Positions 45,753 through 56,990 of a stretch of DNA of 64,000 nt are shown piece after piece. This stretch comes from Inia geoffrensis (Eukaryota > Chordata > Mammalia > Artiodactyla > Iniidae). The DNA lies in assembly GCA_036417435.1 (NCBI GenBank), contig CM070910.1:16557501-16621500 (forward strand). Direction: 5' to 3'. The position numbers and the translations under genes were made by a program. The notes beneath the pieces are model-generated. The model made no database searches. It worked only from the letters and a program-made list of their open reading frames with translations, and was not told where the DNA came from. Numbering within the stretch: position 1 is the stretch's first letter; each line of letters begins with the position of its first letter.

Positions 45753-48700
45753 TGAAGCCTTTTGTGAAAGAGCAGCTGTTAGCTTCCTAACAGACTGTTG
45801 AGGACAAGGTGAAGTGAGCCAGGCTCCTAGAAGCTCAGCTAATCCCTCGGCCTGCTATAGGGAAGTGGAGGTCCCAGCCCTGGTCAGTAGACTGGCTGAG
45901 GGTCCAACCTGCAACACTCACCAAGTGTGGCCTGCACAACCCAACCAAAAAGCCTCTGAGCCTCCTTTTGTTCAACTTCCGGGATAGGGCTGCAGCCATT
46001 ACTGCTTACCCATAGATTCAATCCATCAGGTAAAATTCCAAGCTCCATAGCTAGGGTTGCAATGATGCACTCCAGGCACATGCACATTCTAAGTGTGCTG
46101 AAGCTCTGTATGGATTTAGGAGGAAAATCTCTTTCCAATTCTCTATTGAATATTTCTTGACTGTAGCCTGCAGGAAACAATAGTAATTGAGAGACATATG
46201 TCTGGCACCCAGCAATCTGGAATCTGTGCTCTCTATGGTGAGCTGGGAAAATGTCCATAGTGCTCCCAAACAGATTTTCTGGGGGATGGTTCTCTTTAGT
46301 TATAACTGAAATGACTTCAAGCTTCTAAATTTCGGTGACTGACAAAATGGTGGTGCGGTAGGGTAATCTATCTCCCTTTAAATAAATAAAACACGAAATT
46401 TCACAAAGGTGATTAAAGCAAGCAGACAACCCGAAGAGGCTGCCCTGCTCCTAAAGACCCCGCTGCTTTCTCTTGGAGATTCTGGTTAACTTCAAGCTCA
46501 GTCTTTCAATCCCAGGAGAGAGATGCTCAGTGTGGGACGTGGCGACACTGCACTGGAATCATCTGGGGCTTCCCGGGCTGGCACCTCCTGGCACCTTGTC
46601 CTTGGGTGGACAAGAGAGTCAGCATGTCCATCATGGGGAGGGGTTCCCCTGGGGACGCTTATCCCACCAAGAAGCCACTTTCCTGAGAGTTCTTTCTGAG
46701 CCCAGCAAGGTCAGGCACATACATAACAGGTGCTCAAAAACATGCTTGTGATACTGAATTGAGTTTGTGCACCAAATAAATCCCTTTTCCTTATTCCTCC
46801 ATAGTGCTGCATCTTTAGAAAAAAGAAAAAAAAATTTACTAAAAAATGAAGGGAAACTTATGGGAAAATAAGGAACATAAAAGCAACCCACAAAAGAGAC
46901 CAGCTTCACATAAAAAAGATGAACTTCAAATACACAGACTTCTGAGCCCAAAATAAATAATGATAGCCTTCAACAAGCAGAAAAGCCTGTCCACACATCC
47001 ACACTTTAAAGACTTTGTCCTCAGAACTCCTAAATCTCTCTGAATCTGAAAACAGTACCAGATTAGTTACACCCCCTCATAAAGAATGATACTTATCAAT
47101 TTACAGAATTGGGCACACTGTTGATGAGACATTGATTATTTCAGCAATGTGTGCTCCCTACGGGGTAAGACTGATTATTTCAGCAATGTGTGCTCACTAC
47201 GGGGTAGGATTCTTTTCCATTTTGTAAAACAAAACAAAGCAAAACAAAACACTAAGCCTTTGATGCGGGCATATTGGCCTTTTTCTTTTGGGTGGATTCC
47301 TTTTTGCAAGTGTTTCCTGCCGCACATAATCTGATATCCAAAGCACGTGTTATTGGAAGAAGATTTGGCTGCTTGTGTCCAAAACATCAGACTACTGAGC
47401 ATGTTATTAGGCAAACTTGAAAACGACTTGGATCTTTCTTAGAAGCTCTCCAGATGCTTTACCGCCTTTCAGCGGGGCCCAGCATTCTTGTCTCTGGTGG
47501 TATTAAGCTGGAGCCACAGGCACGTAGCAGATGCTGTGTTACCACTAAACCCCATGAATGAGACGTAGAAGGCACCAGTCATGCTCAGTATTAAGTTCGA
47601 CCTATAGATGCAGAATTCTGGATAACACTCCCATCCACTCTCAACACCTTCAGAAAGCAAAATGCAGAAATGTAGAAAACTATAGATGTAGATCATTATT
47701 TGGACACTGTGTTTCCTCACTGATAATAAGGAAAAAGGAAGTGAGGGAAAAGGGGAAACTGTAACCACGATACTATAATTGAGGCCTTCAATAAGCTACT
47801 GTATGTCAATGGAAGTCAGATACTGACAACAGAACTTCTTTTATATGGAAAAATATTGGCATTTTAAAAGAATATGCTAATACTTCTTAAGGGTTAGGGA
47901 CTAGTAGAAATCTCGGGCTGACCAGAGGGAACTGTGTAGCAGAACCCTCATGAAATTGATTTAAGTTTTACAAGGAATTAAGTTACAGTTTTTGACTCTG
48001 GACCATTAAAACCAACTATTCAGCCAAAATTGTATTTGGGATTTAACATTTTCTTCTGGAAAAACATCTTAAAAGTGACATACCCTGGTCACTTAAAGGC
48101 TGTGAAACTCTATTTTAACAATATGATGGGGTCCACTTTCAACCAAAGCAAAGTTAATAATAATATGGTTTAAGATCAACAATAATAACACATGTGGTTT
48201 GGTATCTACTTATAGACACTCTGGGATTTGTGTGGTCTTTCTTGATAGCCATGGGGACTGACTCTGGGTTGGTGAACGTAAGCTAATCTTCCATGGTCGA
48301 TGCCAGGAACCAACTCATATGCCCTATTATACTTAGGCAAACAATATCCTATGCTAGAATGTGCAAGTCTGGAAGTATGGCAGAGCCAAAAATCACCCTG
48401 AACAAACACAAGGCTTCATCACCATGTGGAGCCTCAGCTAGATATTCTGGCTCCAAAGAAGATGGCCCACCTCAGGCCAGCAGGCCAGTTCAATAGTCCT
48501 CCTGGTCGATCTCCATCAGATCAGGCCTGTCTGTGTCAAAGCTCACAGCCATGAGGCTCCCTCTTCTGTGGTAGGGCTCCACCACAATCCAGCTGGATGG
48601 GCATGTTACCAAGTGAGCAGGCCTTTCCAGAGACCAGCTATTGGAAAGGGAGTATGTGAAACAGCAAGTGTGAGAGGCCCTTGGGGCTGGCCTTACATAC

Positions 48701-49357
48701 AGACTGTGACTCTTACTGTTCGGGGTGTTGGGAACATCTGTGTAAGTCTGAAAATACTTTGCTTCCCAGAGAAAAGAAGGCACACAAAATAGTTTCATAT
48801 TAAATGGATGGGGGCGGGGCCGTGTAAGGATTCCCTGAAAACCATGTGATGGGAGCTTCAGGTTAAGAACATTTGCTGTGGGCAGGACAGATAGTCCTAT
48901 AAGTGGTAGGTTTTCTGGGGCTAATGAGGATCCATGCCTCTAGAAAAAGCTCTTGTTCTTAGCAGTATAGCCCATGTCTGGATTTCTACCATTAATAATT
49001 TCTCCCCTTGAAGTGGACTAACAACCTCAGGGAGAACACAGTAAGCCACAGGAGGCAGGGTGTGTGGTGGTTACATCCAAATCCTGGTGCCCTGTGACCT
49101 AGGATGGGCTATTGGCATAAAGAGCATATTACCATACCCCAAGGCAACCAAGAGTTCACCCTCTGTCCTAGCTGCTGATGCGACGAATGAAAGGAAGTAC
49201 CAAAGATGTGAAATAACAAAGGTGTAATGACCAACTGAAGTTCACATCCCCTCCCTATATTTCTAGTGCACTAAATTTAGGTGAGTAAAGCAACACATTT
49301 CCTCCTAAGAAGCTCTTTAGAAACCATTTTTAGTTCACATATAATAAAATGTTATCT
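45753..49357. other. Unique intron, about 3.6 kb
   Basis: No recognised gene. It includes a 124-codon open frame on the minus strand (46258-45884) with no known domain, and a 39-bp tandem duplication at 47133-47210. No confident transposon is seen. Confidence 0.45.
47133..47210. repeat. Tandem duplication of 39 bp
   Basis: TGATTATTTCAGCAATGTG starts at 47133 and again at 47172. The two units are nearly identical, differing at about three positions. Confidence 0.9.
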
Positions 49358-49938
49358 AAAATGATTCTTTTTCATTTGAAAAAGGATACATGTATACATA
49401 TAACTGAATCCCTTTGCTGTACACCTGAAACTAACACAATATTATTAATCAGCTATACTCCAAGTTGGGTCATTTGTAGAGACATGGATGGACCTAGAGA
49501 CTGTCATACAGAGTGAAGTAACCCAGAAAGAGAAAAACAAATATTGTATATTAACACATATATGTGGAATCTAGAAAAATGGTACAGATGAACCTATTTC
49601 CAGGGCAGGAATAGAGACACAGACGTAGAGAATGGACACGTGGACACAGGGGGAGAAGGGGAGGGTGGGATGAACTGGGAGATTAGGATTGACATATATA
49701 CACTACCATGTGTAAAACAGATAGCTAGTGGGAACCTGCTGTATAGCACAGGGAGCTCAGCTCGGTGCTCTGTGATGACCTAGATGGGTGGGAAGGAGGG
49801 TGGGTGAGAGGGAGGTCCATGAGGGAGGGGATGTAGGTATACATATAGCTGATTCACTTCATGGTACAGCAGAAACTAACACAACATTGTAAAGCAATTT
49901 ATACTCCAATAAAAAAATTTTTTTTAATGATTCTTTTT
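49358..49938 (+). mobile_element. L1 3' end with a partial tandem copy of its own tail
   Basis: aatgattcttttt occurs at 49360-49372 and 49926-49938 and brackets the element. Inside, 49373-49462 is the last 90 bases of an L1 3' UTR, ending TATACTCCAA without poly-A. It is followed directly by a second, longer L1 3' end at 49463-49925, starting in late ORF2 (CATTTGTAGAGACATGG) and ending AATAAAAAAA. Confidence 0.85.
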
Positions 49939-50166
49939 GGGGCTTCCCTGGTGGTGCAGTGGTTGAGAGTCTGCCTGCCGATGCAGGGGACACCGGTTCG
50001 TGCCCCGGTCCGGGAGGATCCCACATGCCGCGGAGCAGCTGGGCCCGTGAGCCATGGCCGCTGAGCCTGCGTGTCTGGAGCCCGTGCTCCGCAATGGGAA
50101 AGGCCGCAACAGTGAGAGGTCCGCGTACCGCAAAATAAATAAATAAATAAATAAATGACTCTTTTT
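49926..50166 (+). mobile_element. CHR-type SINE that reused the L1 target site
   Basis: The body at 49939-50153 has a (AAAT)n tail. Its flanks are aatgattcttttt (49926-49938) and aatgactcttttt (50154-50166). The left flank is also the right target-site duplication of the preceding L1. Confidence 0.93.
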
Positions 50167-50194
50167 GTAAGGGATCTCCTAATAAAGGAGTGAT

Positions 50195-50395
50195 GTCATC
50201 TGTATCTCTTTAACTTCACTTTACTCATCTGTAAAATGGGAATAATGAAAGTATCTATGTCATTGCATTGTTCTGAGGATTAAATTAGAAAGTCCACATA
50301 AAAAGCCTTCAATATTACTTCAATAACTTTTTGTTGATTACTCACAATGTGCAAAGCACTGTTCTAGGGGTTGCTATTATTAACATTATTGTTAG
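50195..50395 (-). repeat. MIR
   Basis: ACTCATCTGTAAAATGGGAATAATG, GTTCTGAGGATTAAATTAG and AAAGCACTGTTCTAGGGGTTG give the antisense MIR order. Confidence 0.7.
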
Positions 50396-50566
50396 AAATT
50401 CCCTGGGCAGCACAAATTGTGTTACTGTCAGCTGTTAAGCCCTTCAAACTTCTAGAATTATTTATCAGGGCTCTAAGAGAGTCATAAGACAGCTAGATTT
50501 CGAGAGAGGATAGTTCAGGTGCCAAGGGCTATGAGCACGGAGAGGGCAGTTTAGGGTGTGGGAATG

Positions 50567-51203
50567 GTGTACAGCAGGGGTCCCCAAGCCCTGGAACGTG
50601 GACTGGTACCCGTCCGTAGCCTGTTCGGTACCGGACTGCACAGCAGGAGGTGAGTGGCGGGCGAGTGAAGCTTCATCTGTATTTACAGCCGCTCCCCATC
50701 ACTCGCGTTACTGCCTGAGCTTCGCCTCCTGTCAGATCAGAGGAGGCATTATTCTCACAGGAGCTCGAGCCCTACTGTGAATTGTGCGTGTGAGGGATCT
50801 AGGTTGCGTGCTCCTTATGAGAATCTAACGCCTGATGATCTGCGGTGGAGCTGAGGCGGTGATGCTAGCGCTGGGGAGTGGCTGCAAATACAGATTATCA
50901 TTAGCCGAGAGGTCTGACTGCACAGGGACCATAATAAGTCGATTGCTTGCAGACTCATATCAAAACCCTATCAGTGAGTGGCAAGTGAAAACAAGCTCAG
51001 GGCCCCACTAATTCTGCATTATGGTGAGTTGTATGATTATTTCATTATATATCACAATGTAATAATAATAGAAATAAAGTGCACAATAAATGTAATGCGC
51101 CTGAATCATCCCCAAATCATCCCCCTCTCCCAGTCCGTGGAAAAACTGTCTTCCATAAGACTGGTCCCTGGTGCCAGAAAGGTTGGGGACTGCTGGCTTA
51201 CAG
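50567..51203 (+). mobile_element. MER1/Charlie3-type hAT DNA transposon with TIRs and 8-bp TSD
   Basis: The body is at 50575-51195. The left terminus is CAGGGGTCCCCAAGCC and the right terminus GGTTGGGGACTGCTG, an imperfect terminal inverted repeat. Flanking GTGTACAG (50567-50574) and GCTTACAG (51196-51203) agree at 6 of 8 bases, the size expected for hAT. Inside are MER1 landmarks: GCACAGCAGGAGGTGAGTGG, ATCTAGGTTGCGTGCTCC and TCCCTGGTGCCAGAAAGG. No transposase frame is present, so it is a non-autonomous copy, about 620 bp. Confidence 0.85.
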
Positions 51204-52984
51204 GGGTACTGGAAGGCTGGAGGCAGGCACAAAGGAGAATGATGCAGTAGGAGGATGCAGAAGAGAAACTTCATTTGCTCACAATGAGGAGGGTCCATTC
51301 TGCTCACAGTGACGCGTGAGTGAGAGAGGGACCCGATCTCCAGTTATGGGAGAGAATGAACACTGATGAGGCATCCAGACCGTGGCGTGTGCGCTTCACA
51401 ATGACCAGAGGCTGTCGTCAATACTCTCCATCATCGCAGAAAGTCTGCATGACTAAACTGAAGGTTGGCGCAGTAGGGTCTCCCTGGAAAGAGGCGGACA
51501 TCTCCAGAAGAGCAAGGAACATGGACTGGGGGACACAAGACAGGAATGCCACAGCTCTAGGTCCTTTCCTTGGCTATGAACCTCGGGATGCCAGTTAGAC
51601 CCTGCAGCCAAACTATCCAGGTTTATGCCCCTGTCTCTGTGCCTTTCTCTCTGCTCTCCTGTGGAACATTCCAGATCTACCTCTCTGGGCTGGAGGTTGA
51701 AGAGGGAGCACAGAGACCAGCAGTGCAAGGAGAACTCAGCCACAGGGACAAGTGTCACGACTATTAAACGGGTTAATATCTATAAAGTGCTCACATGCTG
51801 CCTGGCTCATAGTAAGTGCAGAATTGATGTTTGTTAAGTAAGTGACCCAGTTGCTTCTATCAGGAAATTTCCTTCCTGGGAATAATGGGCTTTACTTATA
51901 TTTTAGCAAGGAGGGTGACATTTCTGTACAATTGATACCCACCCAAGCTCTTAGGGGAACGCCACAGACTGTCTCAGAGCAAGGAGGAGCATCGGGCACA
52001 ATTCATTCATTGGGCTGAAGGATGAATCTGCCACAGCATATTAGTAAGATCGGTGAGAAACGTATTCAGATCACGGACATAGAATCGGGTAAGAAGGGGC
52101 CTTGGGAGTCTTTACCAGGATGCTACTGAGCCTTTAAAAAGCTGTGCCATGGAGTTAGCACCCAGGGAAATGGCACACCCTCCTGGAGAGGATGCGTGCA
52201 GACGACAGACTGAATTGAAGGCCTTTCACCGACCTACGTAAAAAATAAGATTGGATTTTTACAATGCTTATCTGCTGGTATCTGGAGATATTTTTTCAGG
52301 AAAAAAATATTAAAAATATAAATAAAAATCAGATCAAAATAATGGAAACAAAGAATCAGACAAATGAGAATTAAAATTCAATGATGAGACTACTTGATAT
52401 ACTAATGGAATAAAACTTGTTTCAATACTCTATTAAAAACCAAAAAGTTTTTTATAGTTAAGGTTTGATTTATTCTAATTGGAAAGGTTCAGGGCTACAT
52501 CAAACAGAGAACAGTAGAGCAATTTTTTTTTCATGCTCTAACTAGCCTTCAGGTGTGAGGCGGCGGTGGGGGGGGGGGGGGGGTTGGAGGAATAGGACAT
52601 CTGGTCACCCAGGCAGGCATTCCCAGGTATTTGTCCTGGAAATGCTCAGTAAGTAACTGTGCTTTACCTAGTGTTCCCAAAACTGTGCCAGGAGGGGGTT
52701 TCAGAAAGAAGGGAAGGATGGGAGGACAGCCAGGCATCACCTCTGCTGAGTAGCATTCTACAGTGGGTACTATGGGGCATCAGGAAGGTAGCAGCCATGG
52801 TCCCTGTCTTCAAGAAGTCTCTGTAGAGTTAATGCCAAAAGGATAACTCCTCTATTTCATACAAATGACCGAGGATGAGCAAGCCCTGCCTGAAGGGGCC
52901 ATAGTGACAGTCTCTTCTTGTTTCACCACTGTTCAGTTGTGCCTCTTCCCACAATCCTCTATTTTTCTGATCATGAAAGTGGAA
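51204..52984. other. Unique intron sequence with a 16-base G run
   Basis: Possible MIR tail at 51760-51840 (TGCCTGGCTCATAGTAAGTGC). Apart from the homopolymer at 52568-52583 nothing else is recognised. Confidence 0.45.
52568..52583. repeat. Poly-G run of 16
   Basis: Sixteen uninterrupted G bases, preceded by GGCGGT. Homopolymer G this long is uncommon and its exact length is prone to sequencing error. Confidence 0.85.
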
Positions 52985-53180
52985 CAGGCCACCAAGCATA
53001 ATGGGTTTGGAGCCAGACAGGCTCTGCCTCTCACCAGCTATGAGACCTCAGATAGAGTCCTTAGATTGTCTGTGTGTGTTTTCTCCTCAGTAGAATTTGG
53101 ATAATAATATCTAATTTGCTGCACCACTGTGATGATTAAGAAGATACATGGAGGGTACAGAGCACAGTGTTGGGACATAC
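52985..53180 (-). repeat. MIR
   Basis: GTTTGGAGCCAGACAGGCTC, CACCAGCTATGAGACCTC, TTTTCTCCTCAGTAGAATTTGG and ACAGAGCACAGTG give the MIR antisense order. Confidence 0.7.
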
Positions 53181-53229
53181 TGCACTGTGGCATCTGCGAC
53201 GCATGTGTATTGTAAAAAAGGTAGATAAA

Positions 53230-53515
53230 ACAGAAAAGTCTAAAGGAACAAATGAAAACTACTCAGAGCCCACAATTAACAACTGCTATTCTTTTGTTTT
53301 TTCCCTTTTTAATTTGTTCTTCTAAGCATATTGTGTGTACACTATAAACATATTGTACAATATAATAGTGTGTCTGATTTTTCATTAGTGGTTCAGAATG
53401 AACAATTCTTCAAAATGAAATTCCAATGGCTTCTTCATATTTCATTGCATTATTGTAAAGTCATTTATTTAACTTTCTCCATATGTTAGATATTTCTTTT
53501 TCCCCCAATTCCTTT
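53230..53515 (-). mobile_element. Ancient L1 3' end fragment, minus strand
   Basis: AACTGCTATTCTTTTG, then TGTGTCTGATTTTTCATTAG and CATATTTCATTGCATTATTG resemble antisense old-L1 3' UTR. It is diverged and the limits are uncertain. Confidence 0.45.
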
Positions 53516-53663
53516 GTCCCACAAAGACAGGCAATCTGGTGTATTGGGTAGCGCTCACCTTTGCTTAAATCCAGGTCTTGCTACTTGCTGGCTGCTTCAA
53601 ACATGGACAGAGCTTATTATCACTGAGTCTACAGATATTCATCTGGAAACAGGATGAAGATTT

Positions 53664-54125
53664 CTACTTGTATTAGTTTCCCAGGACTGTCGTAAAATTA
53701 CCATAAACTGGGTAGCTTAAATAACAGAAATGTATCCTTTCACTGTTCAGGAGGTTAGAAGTCCAAAGTCAAGGTGTCAGCAGGGCCATGTTCCCTCTGA
53801 AGACTCGAGGGAAGAATTTTTCCTGCCTCTTTCTAGTTTCTGACTGTCCTTGCTGACAATCTTTGACATTCCTTGGCTGGTGGCAACATAATTCCAATCT
53901 CTGCCTCGGACTTCAAACAGCCTTCTTTCCTGTGTCTCTGAATTTTTCTCTCCGTATAAGGACACCAGTCATTGGATTGAGGGTCCACCCTAATCCAATG
54001 TGACCTCATCTTAACGTGATTATATCTGCAAAGACCCTGTTTCCAAATAAGGTCACATTCACAGATACATGGGGTTAGGACTTCAACGTATTTTGGGGGC
54101 ACACAATTCAACCTACAACACTACC
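53664..54125 (-). mobile_element. Solo MLT1-type LTR (ERVL-MaLR), minus strand
   Basis: The LTR at 53669-54120 reads TGTATTAGTTTCCCAGG on the plus strand and ends CAATTCAACCTACAACA, the reverse of an MLT1 LTR. Internal landmarks are AACTGGGTAGCTTAAATAAC, ATAAGGACACCAGTCATTGG and CCAAATAAGGTCACATTC. Flanks CTACT and CTACC are a one-mismatch 5-bp duplication. No internal viral genes remain. Sense-oriented relative to UST. Confidence 0.88.
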
Positions 54126-55498
54126 TAACAAAGTTGTGAGGACGAAGTGAGTCAACATAAATCTAAGGTGCTCTGTTAACTGTAAAAGTGCTATCTTAGT
54201 GTGAATCATGACTTTTAAAGGTTTTAGGTCAAGGCACCAGGTTTAGGAAGGCAGAGTTTCAAAGTATCACATCTCCTTGAGTTTGGGTGTTCGGCTACTT
54301 CTATGGAACAGCAGTTTGACATCTGAAGCCATGAAGGCAAAATCATATGGAAGAATCATGGCGCCTCACAAGACCCAAATGCCTTAGGACTGGTCTTGTC
54401 AATTGGATGACCTCCTGCCTGCTAACCTGGGCAGCCCGAGCCGGTGGGAGAATCTACAACATTGCTTCGTAAAAGAGCTCTGAATTTTTCCCGCTGTAAT
54501 CCATCTCAGATTGATACTTTTGTAAACTACAATAAAAATGAGTTATTAAAAAAATAATCAGAGCCATACCAAATTACCATCAAAGTTTCTATAGGCTTAC
54601 TCTTAATCTCCACCTCATCTCACCATGGGCTGGTAGCAAGCAGCTTACGGGCTGGCAACAGTCCTTGGACCACACTTTGAGAAGTGGTGCTTGTCTGGAG
54701 CCAGGGTCAATGCCGACTCAGGGGCCCCACTGGACTGTTCTGCTCCCAGGCCTCCAAGGAGGGGGGCTAAAGGGTTCCCAGCCTTCAGCCCCATTTCGGG
54801 GGTCATGCCTGGCTGGGGAAAACAAACACACCTCCCACACCCACCTGAGTCTCAGTGTTTTCTTTGAGTTTGTTTTCCCACTGACTTACTTTCCTTTCAG
54901 TCTGGGCTTTAAAAACAGCCTTCTGAGTGAATGCAGGAGATCCCAGCTGTCCCAACACCACGGCTCATATGGAATGCATTTAGAGAGGGGGAAAAAACTT
55001 GAACGGAGCGGTGATACGACTCTGAACTGGCTTGGACATGGCGTGGCTGGAATTTCGGAGCTGGCTTTTGTTTGCATTCGTCATGAAACATTTGTTATAT
55101 GAGCTGCTGCTACTGCTACTAAAGCAGCTGCTGCCGAGAAACCCTCTCAATGGCTGCTTTTTCTCCTGGACATGTGCTGACTGACAGCACTCATGGACCG
55201 AGGCCCTGGACTCTCCAGGCTTGGGATACCTGTGTCACTATCCCTGCATTAGGTTAGGGAAACGACACATGACAGCACACAAAACGGTGGTGCCTGTTTC
55301 TGCCAAGTTACACTGGCGCGGTATCTTTGGATGGTCGGGTACTGCTCTGATCATGAGAGAGTGTCTTTTTTATCAGTTCTTATAATTTACATTCTCCCCC
55401 ATCAAATAAATCTCCAATATGGCCCTGATCTGTCTTCCAGGTAATTTTAAAAAACAGTAGTTTGGGGCCTCATCATAGCAAACATCATTCAGTAAAAA
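54126..55498. other. Unique intron sequence
   Basis: No gene is recognised. A trinucleotide-like CTG/CTA patch lies at 55104-55134. A 145-codon open frame at 54665-55102 has no known domain. Confidence 0.45.
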
Positions 55499-55920
55499 GA
55501 CGTGGATAGATCTAGAGACTGTCATGCAGAGTGAAGTAAGTCAGAAAGAGAAAAATAAATATTATATAATATCGCTTATGTGTGGAATCTAGAATAATGG
55601 TACAGATGAATTTATTTGCAAAGCAGAAATAGAGATACAGATGTAGAGAACAAACTTATGGATACCAAGAAGGGGGGATGAATTAGGAGACTGGGATTGA
55701 CATGTATTGACATGTATATATGTATAAAATAGATAACTAATGAGGACCTACTGTATAGCACAGGGAACCCTACTCAGTGCTCTGCGGTGACCTAAGCGGG
55801 AAGGAAATCCACAAAAGAGGGGATATATGTATACGTAGAGCTGATTCACTTTGCTGTACAGCAGAAACTAACGCAACATTATAAAGCAACTCTATTCCAA
55901 TAAAAAGTAAAAAAAAAAAC
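55499..55920 (+). mobile_element. L1 3' end, 5'-truncated
   Basis: Starts in the last part of ORF2 (GACGTGGATAGATCTAGAG, GTGAAGTAAGTCAGAAAGAG) and ends TATTCCAATAAAAAG plus an A-run. There is a short internal duplication of TTGACATGTA at 55697-55716. Antisense to UST. Confidence 0.88.
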
Positions 55921-56990
55921 AAAACACAAAGGAGTTTAACTAATAAACTACCATTAAGGGATCTTGTTTTTGTTTGTTTTGCTTTTGAAATTTCATCAGT
56001 ACTATAATCCCAAGGTACAGATGGTGAAGGCAGTGCTACGGTAGCCCGACTCACATCATGGCTATGCAGACATCACATGAAAGAAACATTTGTAACAGAT
56101 CTAGCTAGAAGCTATACACACACAACTGGTAATAGAATCGTAAAGTTCAGGTAGTTAGCACATTCCCAGATAAACGCAGCAGGCTGGCTACAGGCCTTCA
56201 ACACCTCTCCTTTGAAACACTTCACTAAAGTGACAGTAAAGGACGATAATTTTCTAAAAAGATGGCAAGGACAAAGAACTGGAGAAGGATTTCAATAGAA
56301 GACAAACTTCACACAACTTCTGGAAGATGAAAAGTGGTTGGAGGAGTGCATTGCACGTGGCAGAGCAGAGTATATGCACTGGAGTGTTGGCAGAAGGGAG
56401 ACATACATCAGGAGGGTCAGCTCACCCAAAGAACCCTTGAGAGAGAGACGAGTGGCACCAGGTAGCCCAGATGGGAAAGCCGGGCATAAGGCAGGTAGTC
56501 TGGCTATGAAGCAGGTGGGCCCCACATTCCCTCCGCACCTGCATGCAGCCAGCGATCTTGCAATGCTTCTTACCCCATTCTCCACTGCCTGTGATCCGGC
56601 ATTCTTAGGATTAGTCTCCAAAGAATCTGGCAGAGGCTCCAGACTGATTTGCTAACCCAGCGGAGAGAGGAGAGCATGGGCTAAAATGAGAACAATGAAG
56701 TGAATTGTGCCTGAATGTGGGCCTTCAGCTCCTGTCCCTCACCAGCAATCAGACGTGTGTCCTGCTCCCCGATTCCCTCCTCACCTCCCGTCCCCTAAGG
56801 GGATGTTTGGGGGATGCTTCCGTGGGGAAACTGGATCAACTCCAGAGAAAAAAAGACCTAAAGTCACTAACAAATGTCTTCCCAGCAAAACTTCTATCAC
56901 TGCTTGATCATCCCAAGTGGGTCCATTAGTTGATAAGCCTCCCTTACTGCACAGCACTTTCAATGAACTCTTTAGCGTCTCACCCTCAAA
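55921..56990. other. Unique intron sequence
   Basis: No gene is recognised. Overlapping short open frames at 56292-56929 on both strands show no motif. Confidence 0.45.

Noticed and set aside
55104..55134. CTG/CTA trinucleotide patch as an expandable repeat
   Set aside because: Only a few interrupted units; too short and impure.
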